Origin: Clostridiales bacterium
GTDB lineage: Bacteria > Bacillota > Clostridia > Christensenellales > Borkfalkiaceae
Direction of reading: 5' to 3'
Length of the DNA stretch: 30,986 nt
NCBI GenBank assembly: GCA_003538975.1
Contig: DPQQ01000010.1
Location: 375,528-406,513, forward strand
A program made the position numbers and the translations under genes. How positions within the stretch are numbered: position 1 is the first letter of the stretch; the number at the start of each line of letters is the position of its first letter. This document shows positions 1 to 7,869 of this stretch, in pieces. Below the pieces are notes generated by a model. It had not been told where the DNA came from. It did no database searches and saw only the letters and a list, made by a program, of their open reading frames with translations.

Positions 1-1115
1 ACGCTGTCAACAGCATGATAGACGCGCAGGTGAATTCAGCCGAATTTATAGCGGTAAACACCGATTTGCAGGCTTTGAATTTATCCAAAGCTTCAAGGAA
101 AATCCAGATAGGAATAGAAGAAACCAAAGGTCTCGGGGCGGGTTCGAATCCCGAAGTCGGCGAAAAGTCCGCAGAAGAAACCAAAGACGAAATTGTCGAA
201 GCGATAAGAGGAACCGATTTACTTTTCATTGCGGCGGGCATGGGCGGAGGAACCGGCACGGGAGCTGCGCCCGTTATTGCGAGACTCGCTAAAGATATGG
301 GTATTCTTACCGTAGCCGTGGTTACCAAGCCGTTTTCGTTCGAAGGTAAAATAAGGAACGAAAATGCGAACAAAGGACTTTCGAACCTTAAAAAATATGT
401 TGATACGCTCGTCGTGATCCCGAATGACAAACTTTTGCAGGTTTTACCCGCTTCCACTGGCATTTTCGACGCGTTTAAGGTGGCGGACGATCTTTTGAAG
501 CAAGGTATAAGCAGTATAGTCGATCTTATAACGATTCCGTCTCTTATCAATCTCGATTTTGCGGACGTTTCGACCATTATGCGCAATCAGGGACTCGCTC
601 ATATGGGTATAGGCATAGCGAGCGGCGAAAACAGAATTATCGAAGCAGTAAGACAAGCTGTTTCGAGTCCGCTTCTCGAAACCACGATAGAAGGTGCGAG
701 AGGCGTTATATTGAACGTTTCGGGAGGCAAGAGTCTCGGAATAGGGGAAGTAAACGACGCGGCTAAGCTCGTTCAGAGTATTATAGATGATTCGGCAAAT
801 ATAATTTTTGGTACGACGTTTGACGAAAATTTAGGCGAAAACGTAAAAATAACCGTTATAGCGACAGGATTCGCTCCGTCTCTCGTCGAAGATAGAACGA
901 TAGGATTCAATTATCAGAGAAAGCCCGAACCCGAACCGGTAAAGACAAACGTTCCGTTTAATTTCGAGTTAAAAGACGAACAGCCCGCAAAAACGGCTAC
1001 AGTAACGGAAGGACCGAAAGCGGAAGCTGCCGTAAACGAAGAACCTGCCGAAGAAGTCAAAGAGACGAAGAAAGACGTTCCCGCGTTCATGCGCAAGCTT
1101 TTCGGAAAGAAGTAA
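1..1115 (+). CDS. ftsZ: Cell division protein FtsZ (5' end cut off by window)
   Basis: Tubulin-like GTPase that polymerises into the cytokinetic Z ring at midcell. The reading frame is already open at the window edge: codons from base 3 read AVNSMIDAQV, so the true start and the N-terminal GGGG(N/G) nucleotide-binding motif lie upstream. The ATG at base 15 is internal. The tubulin signature GGGTGTGAAP is intact, and the T7-loop-type stretch INLDFADV, needed for GTP hydrolysis at the polymer interface, is present. After the C-terminal domain comes an acidic, Glu/Lys/Pro-rich linker and a short conserved tail, DVPAFMRKLFGKK, which resembles the FtsZ tail bound by FtsA, ZipA or SepF-type partners. 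A hairpin with T-rich tract follows at once. Identity is certain; only the start is missing. Confidence 0.97.
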   Translation, partial: AVNSMIDAQVNSAEFIAVNTDLQALNLSKASRKIQIGIEETKGLGAGSNPEVGEKSAEETKDEIVEAIRGTDLLFIAAGMGGGTGTGAAPVIARLAKDMGILTVAVVTKPFSFEGKIRNENANKGLSNLKKYVDTLVVIPNDKLLQVLPASTGIFDAFKVADDLLKQGISSIVDLITIPSLINLDFADVSTIMRNQGLAHMGIGIASGENRIIEAVRQAVSSPLLETTIEGARGVILNVSGGKSLGIGEVNDAAKLVQSIIDDSANIIFGTTFDENLGENVKITVIATGFAPSLVEDRTIGFNYQRKPEPEPVKTNVPFNFELKDEQPAKTATVTEGPKAEAAVNEEPAEEVKETKKDVPAFMRKLFGKK

Positions 1116-1150
1116 AATTTATTAAAAATAAAAACAAATTCTGTAAATAT

Positions 1151-1193
1151 ACGGCGGTAAAAGGCAAACCGCAAGATTTTACCGTCGTGTTTT
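1151..1193 (+). terminator. Rho-independent terminator after ftsZ
   Basis: A 12-bp stem pairs 1151-1162 (acggcggtaaaa) with 1177-1188 (ttttaccgtcgt), with one G-U pair and a 14-nt loop, followed by a short T-rich run. It lies 35 bases past the ftsZ stop. Confidence 0.7.
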
Positions 1194-1246
1194 CGGATTT
1201 AAAATAAAAATTTTCGAAATATTTTTTACTTTTTTAAGATAATGGA

Positions 1247-1275
1247 TTGACAAACACTTTTTAATTTGATAGAAT
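1247..1275 (+). promoter_or_regulatory. SigmaA promoter of tRNA-Thr
   Basis: A perfect -35 TTGACA (1247-1252) is followed by a 17-bp spacer and -10 TAGAAT (1270-1275). Transcription would start near 1282, about 17 bases before the mature tRNA 5' end. Confidence 0.8.
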
Positions 1276-1298
1276 TCAATCGTTGCCGATAAACAGGC

Positions 1299-1374
<76 letters not shown>

Positions 1375-1375
1375 T

Positions 1376-1416
1376 AATTCTCATCGATCGATAACGATAC
1401 GATGAGAATTTTTTTA
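1376..1416 (+). terminator. Rho-independent terminator of tRNA-Thr
   Basis: A perfect 11-bp stem, aattctcatcg (1376-1386) with cgatgagaatt (1400-1410), has a 13-nt loop and a T run to 1415. It begins one base after the encoded CCA end. Confidence 0.9.
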
Positions 1417-1465
1417 TTCTTACCGTTTTTTTCGGTTTTATCGGCGGAATGATGAAGGAGGAAAT

Positions 1466-2236
1466 ATGCCCCTTATAGTAAAACTCATGTACGTATTCGC
1501 TATAGGTGCGATTGGCGGATGGTGTCTCGAACTCGTATACAGAAGCATAAGAGCGAAAAGACTTTTCAACCCGGGATTTCTTACCGGACCCTCGCTCCCG
1601 ATATACGGCTTCGGGAACGTTATTTTATACTTTGTAACGAAGATAGATTTATCTTTCTGCGGGGCGAAGTGGGTACAGGTTACGGCGATGTTTTTATTGA
1701 TCGCGATAGCAATGACTCTTCTCGAACTCGTAACGGGATATTTATTTTATCATTTTATGCAGTTAAGACTTTGGGATTACACCAAAAGATGGGGTAATTA
1801 CAAAGGATTCATATGTCCGCTTTTTACCGTGTTCTGGGGTGCGCTCGGAATAGCTTTTTATCTTTTTGCGCAGCCGCTTCTTACATGGTTCTTGGAAAAT
1901 GCGGAAGGCTCGGTATTCTGGATAGTGATGATTTCGATTTATTACACGCTTTTATGCGTGGATATTTTCTATTCGTTCAAGCTCGGTATCAAGATTAAAA
2001 ATTTCTTTATAAAAGTTTCCGATACCGTTGCCGTAAACCTTCAGGAAATCAAGGAAAAATTTTACAGAAACGAAAAGAAGGAACACAGATTCGTGTTCTT
2101 TACGATTTTGTTCAGAATCAATTCCGATATTAAAAAGAAGATAAAGGAAGCGGCTTTAAAAAGGGAAAAGAAAAATGACGACGGAGTTGACGGAAAACTT
2201 AAAATCGAAGAATCCGGTAGTGAAGAAGTGTCTTGA
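1466..2236 (+). CDS. CmpB-family putative ABC-transporter permease (PF06541-type membrane protein)
   Basis: Polytopic membrane protein of 256 residues in the family named 'putative ABC transporter permease' (ABC_trans_CmpB); the substrate is unknown. Family hallmarks are seen: an N-terminal helix followed by GWCLELVYRS, then GFLTGPSLPIYGFG, then LRLWDYTKRWGNYKGFICP. Roughly five to six hydrophobic segments lie in residues 1-185. The last 70 residues are a basic, charged cytoplasmic tail. The start has a very strong AAGGAGG site (1455-1461). No ATPase gene adjoins it, so the transporter label is by family only. Its 3' end overlaps the next gene by 62 bases in another frame, which suggests coupled expression with the HD-domain protein. 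Confidence 0.85.
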   Translation: MPLIVKLMYVFAIGAIGGWCLELVYRSIRAKRLFNPGFLTGPSLPIYGFGNVILYFVTKIDLSFCGAKWVQVTAMFLLIAIAMTLLELVTGYLFYHFMQLRLWDYTKRWGNYKGFICPLFTVFWGALGIAFYLFAQPLLTWFLENAEGSVFWIVMISIYYTLLCVDIFYSFKLGIKIKNFFIKVSDTVAVNLQEIKEKFYRNEKKEHRFVFFTILFRINSDIKKKIKEAALKREKKNDDGVDGKLKIEESGSEEVS

Positions 2237-2681
2237 CGATCCGTTTTTTTACGGTATCGCCGAAAAAATAATTTCTTCGCCTAACTACGTCTATCTGGAA
2301 AAACATCTTCATCATAAAAACATATCCGTTGCGGCTCATTCGCTATTTGTGGCGTGTACGGCATACGACTATGCGAAAACAAAAAAATTGAATGTAGACC
2401 TTAAAGTTTTAATTACGGCCGCACTGCTTCACGATTATTATTTTTATGATTGGCACGACAAGAACAAAGGATTTCGCTTTCACGGATTGAAACATAGCGT
2501 TTTTGCCTTAAAAAATGCCGAAAAAGAGTTCGAACTTACCAAAAAAGAAAAGAACGCCATAGTTTCTCATATGTTCCCGCTGACTTTCTGGCATTTTCCG
2601 ACCTGTAAAGAAGCATGGCTTATATGCCGTTTCGATAAATCCGTGTCTATAAAAGAATATTCGGGTAAACTTAAAGTATAA
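2175..2681 (+). CDS. HD-domain phosphohydrolase-like protein
   Basis: A 168-residue soluble protein of the HD superfamily (metal-dependent phosphohydrolases); the substrate cannot be named. Likely metal ligands are H55 (in SVAAHS), H86-D87 (LLHDYYF), H107 (GLKHSV) or H132 (VSHMFP), and D154 (CRFDK). The ATG at 2175 is supported by an AAGGGA site at 2161-2166 with 8-nt spacing. This start places the gene 62 bases inside the CmpB-family gene. A GTG at 2220 is possible but has no ribosome site. A terminator begins on its stop codon, so the two genes form a two-gene unit. Pairing with an integral membrane protein hints at a membrane-linked substrate, which is inference. Confidence 0.85.
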   Translation: MTTELTENLKSKNPVVKKCLDDPFFYGIAEKIISSPNYVYLEKHLHHKNISVAAHSLFVACTAYDYAKTKKLNVDLKVLITAALLHDYYFYDWHDKNKGFRFHGLKHSVFALKNAEKEFELTKKEKNAIVSHMFPLTFWHFPTCKEAWLICRFDKSVSIKEYSGKLKV

Positions 2682-2705
2682 ACGCCGCCGATGCGGCGTT
2701 TTTTA
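2681..2705 (+). terminator. Rho-independent terminator
   Basis: A perfect 8-bp stem, aacgccgc with gcggcgtt, has a CGAT tetraloop and six Ts. It starts on the last base of the HD gene stop codon. Confidence 0.92.
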
Positions 2706-2805
2706 AATAACGTTCATCCGGCAGATATATTATAACTTCGGGTAAAAAATCCGGTAAATTTTACGCAGCTGTTAAAATACGCAAAATTTTCCGTTGTATA
2801 AAAAT

Positions 2806-2831
2806 AATTAAATTTATGAATTAAATTTATG
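2806..2831. repeat. Tandem 13-bp direct repeat upstream of the DUF2130 gene
   Basis: AATTAAATTTATG occurs twice without a gap (2806-2818 and 2819-2831). The repeat ends 24 bp before the -35 box of the downstream promoter, in a very AT-rich stretch, so it could act as an UP element or activator/repressor site. No other copy was noticed in the window. Confidence 0.75.
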
Positions 2832-2854
2832 TTAATAAATATAAATAATTTAAG

Positions 2855-2883
2855 TTGATTTAATTTAAAAACTAATATATAAT
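2855..2883 (+). promoter_or_regulatory. SigmaA promoter of the DUF2130 gene
   Basis: A -35 TTGATT (2855-2860), 17-bp spacer and perfect -10 TATAAT (2878-2883) predict a transcript start near 2890. The leader would be about 15 nt and hold just the AAGGAG ribosome site before ATG 2905. Confidence 0.75.
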
Positions 2884-2904
2884 TACTTATTATAAGGAGA
2901 AATA

Positions 2905-4095
2905 ATGAGCGAGATTAAATGTCCGCATTGCGGGAGCGTTTTTAAGGTCGACGATTCGGGCTATACCGAAATTTTAACGCAGGTTAAAAACGCCGAATTC
3001 CAAAAAGAACTTTTAAAAAGAGAAAACGACTTAAAAGCTATTTATCAAAGTAACAAAGAAGCCGAAATCTCCGATCTTAAAGCAAAATACAACGTTTCGG
3101 TAATAACGCTTAAACAGCAGATTTCGGATCTTAACGGTAAGCTCGAACTTAAAGATAAAGACAGGCAGCTTGCGGTAAACGAAGCCACACAGGCAAAAGA
3201 GAACGAAATAATCAAGCTTAAAAACGAACTCGATCTTAAAGAAAAGCAGTTCGAACTTGATAAAAAGACGCTTTCGGAAGGGTATGAAAGCGAGCTTAAA
3301 CAAAAACAGACAGAAGTCGATTATTATAAAGAGCTTAAAGCAAAGCTTTCTACCAAGCTTGTAGGCGAAACGCTTGAAAGGCATTGCGAAACTGAATTCA
3401 ACAGAATCCGCATGGCAGCGTTCCCGAACGCATATTTCGAAAAGGACAACGACGCAAGAACGGGCAGCAAAGGCGACTTTATTTATCGCGAATCGACAGA
3501 TGACGGAGTAGAATTCATTTCGATCATGTTCGAAATGAAAAATGAAAACGACACTACCGCAACAAAGCATAAAAACGAGGACTTTTTTAAAGAACTCGAT
3601 AAGGACAGAAGAGAAAAGGGGTGCGAATACGCAGTTCTCGTAACCATGCTCGAAGCGGGCAACGAACTTTATAACGCAGGTATAACGGACGTTTCGTACA
3701 GGTATGAAAAGATGTACGTAGTCCGCCCGCAGTGCTTTATTCCGATAATAACTCTTTTAAGAAACGCGGCGTTAAATTCGGTTTCGTATAAAAGACAGCT
3801 TGCCGAAATAAAAAATCAGAATATCGACATAAGCAAATTCGAATCCAACCTTATCGAGTTTAAGGAAAGGTTTTCGAACAATTACCGCCTTGCTTCCGAA
3901 AAGTTTAAAGCGGCGATAGACGAAATCGACAAAACGATAGATCATCTTAACAAGGTCAAAGACGCTCTTTTGGGATCTGAAAAAAATCTCCGTCTCGCAA
4001 ACGACAAGGCGCAGGATCTTACGATAAAAAAACTCACAAAAGACAATCCGACGATGCTTAAAAAATTTAACGATTTAAACGAAAAAAACAGTTAA
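2905..4095 (+). CDS. DUF2130 family coiled-coil protein with PD-(D/E)xK-like core
   Basis: A 396-residue cytoplasmic protein matching the DUF2130 layout. A short N-terminal CPHCGS knuckle (C6, C9) comes first, then a long Lys/Glu/Leu-rich coiled coil (about residues 25-150). A conserved globular core begins KLVGETLERHCETEF, and a helical tail follows from about residue 290. The core contains GD191, then 18 residues, then E210-M-K212. With the helix glutamate E156 this looks like the D...ExK metal site of restriction-endonuclease-fold nucleases. DUF2130 has no established function; the nuclease reading is my inference. Only one CxxC pair is visible, so a zinc site would need a partner chain or other ligands. 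It is monocistronic, with its own promoter and a strong AAGGAG site. Confidence 0.85.
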   Translation: MSEIKCPHCGSVFKVDDSGYTEILTQVKNAEFQKELLKRENDLKAIYQSNKEAEISDLKAKYNVSVITLKQQISDLNGKLELKDKDRQLAVNEATQAKENEIIKLKNELDLKEKQFELDKKTLSEGYESELKQKQTEVDYYKELKAKLSTKLVGETLERHCETEFNRIRMAAFPNAYFEKDNDARTGSKGDFIYRESTDDGVEFISIMFEMKNENDTTATKHKNEDFFKELDKDRREKGCEYAVLVTMLEAGNELYNAGITDVSYRYEKMYVVRPQCFIPIITLLRNAALNSVSYKRQLAEIKNQNIDISKFESNLIEFKERFSNNYRLASEKFKAAIDEIDKTIDHLNKVKDALLGSEKNLRLANDKAQDLTIKKLTKDNPTMLKKFNDLNEKNS

Positions 4096-4184
4096 ATCGC
4101 TAAATAGCGGCGATAAAAAAGGTTAAAAGTCTGTTTATATAGCGGATATAGATAAAAAGCGTGTTCACGCAGAAGGACGGTATC

Positions 4185-6707
4185 ATGCTCGAACTCAACA
4201 ATATAGTAAAAAATTACTACGTCGGCGACGAGGTCGTAGAAGCGCTTAAAGGCGTTTCGATAAAATTCCGCGAAAACGAATTCGTTTCCATTTTAGGGCC
4301 TTCCGGTTGCGGCAAAACGACGCTTCTGAACATTATAGGCGGACTCGATAAGTATACTTCGGGCGATCTTATAATAAACGGTGTAAGTACCAAAAATTAT
4401 AAGGACAAAGATTGGGATACATACCGCAACCATTCGATAGGTTTCGTTTTTCAGAGTTACAACCTTATTCCGCACCAGACCGTAGTCGAAAACGTAGAAC
4501 TCGCGCTTACGCTTTCGGGCGTAAGCAAAGCCGAAAGGAAAAAGCTTGCTGTAGCCGCGCTTGAAAAGGTGGGTTTGGAAGCGAAAATAAACGCCCGTCC
4601 CAATCAGCTTTCCGGCGGACAAATGCAAAGAGTAGCCATTGCGAGAGCTTTGATCAACAATCCCGACATAATTCTTGCGGACGAACCGACCGGCGCTCTC
4701 GATACCAAAACCAGCCGGCAGATAATGGATCTTTTAAAAGAAATTTCGAAAGATAAACTCATTATCATGGTAACGCATAACCCTGAACTCGCCAAGCAGT
4801 ATTCTTCGAGAATAATCGAAGTTTTAGACGGCAAAGTTGTCGGAGACAGCATGCCTTACGAACCGGAAGCGAAGCAGGAAGCAAAAGCGGACAAAAAGCA
4901 GAAAAAGTCCATGTCGTTTTTCACTGCGCTCGCTTTGAGTCTTAAAAATCTTCTCACCAAAAAGGCGAGGACAGTTTTAACCGCCTTTGCGGGATCTATC
5001 GGTATTATCGGCATCGCTCTTATTCTTGCGCTGTCTACAGGCTTCACCGCTTACGTTAATAAATTACAGGCGGATACATTGTCCGTTTATCCCGTTACGG
5101 TAAGCGAAGCGACGATAGACATATCGAATTTCGAAAAGCTTCTGGAAGATACGGGACTCGATAAATATCCGAAAGTTAAAGAAGTATATACCCGTAAAAT
5201 GTTCGAAAGTCTGACGAGCATGTTGTCGCAGAACAACATTTCGGAAGAATACCAGAATTTCGTAAAAGATTTTGCAGATAAAGAAAACGAAAAAGCGGCT
5301 GAAAAAGACAGCTGGAAATATTGCATACAAAAATCTTACGGCTTTGACGTAAACGACTTTTTGTTTTCAGAACTTGAATATAATATGACACTCGATCCGA
5401 ATCTGAAAATAAAGTCGGTATCGACTATTGATTATTTGGTTTCAATGATTAAAGACGGTTTTTCGCCTATGGTCAACGGAACAGGTGTTACAACTGACTT
5501 TGTAAGGAGTTATATCCCGACAATTACCGAAATGCCCGATAATCTCGAATTACTGAAGTCACAATATGATTTACTTGATGGCAAATGGGCGGAAAAAGAA
5601 GACGAACTTATTCTCGTAGTGGATTCTAAAAACCAGGTAAGCGATATTACTCTTGCTCTTTTGGGTATACGCTCGATAGAATCTGTAAGTTTTAATCCGC
5701 TCGGTGTAAATTTCGGCGGTAAAGAAACATTTGATTTTGACGAAATTATCGGAAAAGAGTTTTATTATATCCCGAATTCCGTCAGATATACAAAGTCAAG
5801 TACTGACGATAAAACTTTCAATGAAGCATATTATCAGACGGTTAACAATCTTCCCGAAGAAAAAACGGTTCTTAAAATTACCGGAATAGTAAGAATAAGG
5901 GAAGACGTAGAATCGGGCGTTTTGTCGAACGGCATAGCTTATACTTCTAAATTCGTAGAAAAAATTCTTAACGATAACCTTTATCTTGACGAAAGCGAAT
6001 TACCCGACGGCGTTACATTAGGATCTCCGAAAACTGAAATAGTAAAAGCAGCTCTATCTGGAGACGTAACCGTTAATTCTGGATTTAACGGAATGATATC
6101 GGAAACTCTTTCGACGGCGCAGCTCGGCGGAAGCGATAATGTTACCAAACTTTCGTTCTATTCGGTAGATTATAAATCGAAAGAAGAACTTAAAGATTAT
6201 CTCGATACGTGGAACGAAAAAGATGGTATGGAAGAAAAGGACAAAGTCCATTATTCCGATCAGACCGAAATGTTGTTTTCCGCTCTTAACACGACGATTA
6301 ACGCGGTAAAAATCGTTTTGATAGCATTTACCAGCATATCGCTTGTGGTTTCGTCTATAATGATAGGCATTATAACGTATATTTCGGTGCTCGAAAGAAT
6401 TAAGGAAATCGGTATATTAAGAGCTATCGGCGCGTCTAAGCTCGACGTTTCGAGAGTATTTAACGCCGAAACGCTCATAATAGGCTTTGCGAGCGGCATG
6501 ATAGGTATAATTTTAACTTATATTCTTACTATTCCGACGAATATCATCGTCAAATCGCTTGCGGGCGTTGCAAACGTGGCTTCGCTTCCGATACTTTCGG
6601 CTCTTATACTCGTACTGATAAGTATGATTTTAACCTTTATTTCGGGACTTATTCCTGCAAGAATAGCCGCCAAGAAAGATCCCGTAGAAGCGTTAAGATC
6701 CGACTGA
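4185..6707 (+). CDS. Fused ABC transporter ATPase-permease (MacB/FtsX type)
   Basis: One 840-residue chain with an ATPase followed by an FtsX-like permease. The ATPase (about 1-225) has Walker A GPSGCGKTT (K44), Q90, signature LSGGQ (142-146), Walker B IILADEP (D166, E167) and switch H198. A Lys/Ala/Glu linker (225-243) follows, then TM1 (about 268-288), an extracytoplasmic domain of some 390 residues, and three C-terminal TM helices. The end, KKDPVEALRSD, is typical of MacB permeases. Such transporters act as mechanotransmitters on peptides, lipoproteins or cell-wall enzymes rather than importers. An upstream in-frame GTG (4161) exists, but ATG 4185 has AAGGA at 4173-4177 with 7-nt spacing and begins directly with the ABC fold. 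No two-component partner is adjacent, so the substrate is unknown. Confidence 0.92.
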   Translation: MLELNNIVKNYYVGDEVVEALKGVSIKFRENEFVSILGPSGCGKTTLLNIIGGLDKYTSGDLIINGVSTKNYKDKDWDTYRNHSIGFVFQSYNLIPHQTVVENVELALTLSGVSKAERKKLAVAALEKVGLEAKINARPNQLSGGQMQRVAIARALINNPDIILADEPTGALDTKTSRQIMDLLKEISKDKLIIMVTHNPELAKQYSSRIIEVLDGKVVGDSMPYEPEAKQEAKADKKQKKSMSFFTALALSLKNLLTKKARTVLTAFAGSIGIIGIALILALSTGFTAYVNKLQADTLSVYPVTVSEATIDISNFEKLLEDTGLDKYPKVKEVYTRKMFESLTSMLSQNNISEEYQNFVKDFADKENEKAAEKDSWKYCIQKSYGFDVNDFLFSELEYNMTLDPNLKIKSVSTIDYLVSMIKDGFSPMVNGTGVTTDFVRSYIPTITEMPDNLELLKSQYDLLDGKWAEKEDELILVVDSKNQVSDITLALLGIRSIESVSFNPLGVNFGGKETFDFDEIIGKEFYYIPNSVRYTKSSTDDKTFNEAYYQTVNNLPEEKTVLKITGIVRIREDVESGVLSNGIAYTSKFVEKILNDNLYLDESELPDGVTLGSPKTEIVKAALSGDVTVNSGFNGMISETLSTAQLGGSDNVTKLSFYSVDYKSKEELKDYLDTWNEKDGMEEKDKVHYSDQTEMLFSALNTTINAVKIVLIAFTSISLVVSSIMIGIITYISVLERIKEIGILRAIGASKLDVSRVFNAETLIIGFASGMIGIILTYILTIPTNIIVKSLAGVANVASLPILSALILVLISMILTFISGLIPARIAAKKDPVEALRSD

Positions 6708-6720
6708 TATGTAAAAAAGA

Positions 6721-6775
6721 CCTTAATATCGGTTGTAACATCCGTTGTTTTACGGTTATAAAAACCGATTTAAGG
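6721..6775 (+). promoter_or_regulatory. Inverted repeat with possible promoter upstream of galM
   Basis: CCTTAATATCGGTT (6721-6734) is mirrored by AACCGATTTAAGG (6763-6775) with one bulged base, and a CCGT/ACGG mini-hairpin sits inside. A plausible promoter, TTGTAA (6733-6738), 18 bp, TATAAA (6757-6762), lies between the arms. The element could be an operator pair or an mRNA leader structure. There is no T run, so a terminator for the ABC gene is less likely. Confidence 0.4.
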
Positions 6776-6816
6776 CGTAAAATAAATAATTTAAATCCTA
6801 AAAAGGAGAAATAACC

Positions 6817-7848
6817 ATGATAACAAAAAAGCCTTTCGGCAAAACGGCTGACGGCGAAGCCGTTGATCTTTACACTCTTACGGACGGTAAAATTTCCGTA
6901 AACATTATAACTTACGGAGGAGCGATACAGTCTATTCTTGTTCCCGGTAAAAACGGTGAAACGGTAGATGTAGCCTTAGGATACGATGACGTCAAGGGTT
7001 ATCAGACGCACGGGGGATATATAGGCGCGCTTATAGGCAGAATCGGTAACAGAATAAGAAAAGGCGAGTTCGAACTCAACGGTGTAAAATATCACATTTT
7101 CAATAACGAAAAGAACGCTTCGCTTCACGGCGGTAAAAACGGCTTCGATAAAAAGGTCTGGAACGCTTCGGTTGAAGGCGACAAACTCGTTTTAACTTAT
7201 TTAAGCAAAGACGGCGAAGAAAATTACCCCGGCAATTTAAGCGTAAAAGTTACTTATTCGGTAGAGAATTCTTCTCTTAAAATAATATACGACGCAACTA
7301 CCGATAAAGATACCGTTCTCAACCTTACCAACCACTGCTATTTCAATCTTAGCGGACAAGGGAACGGCACTGCTGAAGATACGATTCTTCAAATTTTTGC
7401 TGATAAAATTACTCCCATGGACGAAAACTTACTTACAGACGGCAGATTTATGGACGTTAACGGAACGGTTTTCGACTTTAACGAAGGCAAAGCTATCGGT
7501 AAAGATATAAATTCCGACGATCAGCAGATTAAATTCGGCGGCGGTTTCGATCACAATTTCGTATTGAATAAGAAAGAAAACGGCTTGTTTGCGGTCGCGG
7601 TAAGCCCGAGAACTAACGTAAAGATGGAATGTTACACAGATCAGCCCGGCGTACAGTTTTATGCGGGCAACTTTATGGGCGGAACTTTCGGCAAGGGCGG
7701 AAAGGAATACATAAAGAGAGGTGCGTTCTGTCTCGAAACGCAGAACTACCCGAATGCGGTAAATTGCCCCGAATATCCGTCGTGCGTTCTTAAGCCCGGC
7801 GAAAAATATCATACAGAAACAGTATATAAATTTTCTTTGGAAAAATAA
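6817..7848 (+). CDS. galM: Aldose 1-epimerase (galactose mutarotase)
   Basis: Cytosolic enzyme of 343 residues that interconverts alpha and beta anomers of galactose or glucose, feeding the Leloir pathway. Family features are present throughout: YGGAIQSILVP near the N-terminus, GRIGNRIRKGEF, the HGG motif, the general acid in NHCYFNLSG (H173) and the general base in FCLETQNYPN (E307). The length is normal for the family. AAAAGGAG lies 8 bases before the ATG. A transporter gene follows after 21 bases, so the two are probably co-transcribed. Other Leloir genes (galK, galT, galE) are absent here, but an LacZ-type beta-galactosidase lies 9 kb downstream. Confidence 0.95.
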   Translation: MITKKPFGKTADGEAVDLYTLTDGKISVNIITYGGAIQSILVPGKNGETVDVALGYDDVKGYQTHGGYIGALIGRIGNRIRKGEFELNGVKYHIFNNEKNASLHGGKNGFDKKVWNASVEGDKLVLTYLSKDGEENYPGNLSVKVTYSVENSSLKIIYDATTDKDTVLNLTNHCYFNLSGQGNGTAEDTILQIFADKITPMDENLLTDGRFMDVNGTVFDFNEGKAIGKDINSDDQQIKFGGGFDHNFVLNKKENGLFAVAVSPRTNVKMECYTDQPGVQFYAGNFMGGTFGKGGKEYIKRGAFCLETQNYPNAVNCPEYPSCVLKPGEKYHTETVYKFSLEK

Positions 7849-7869
7849 CATAAATCGCAGGTAAAAGAC

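Noticed and set aside
4088..4118. Hairpin GCTA-AA-TAGC after the DUF2130 gene
   Set aside because: It has a four-base stem followed by an A run, not a T run, so it does not support termination.
4161..4184. GTG 4161 as start of the ABC transporter
   Set aside because: ATG 4185 has a well-spaced AAGGA and starts directly with the ATPase fold. The extra eight residues have no family support.
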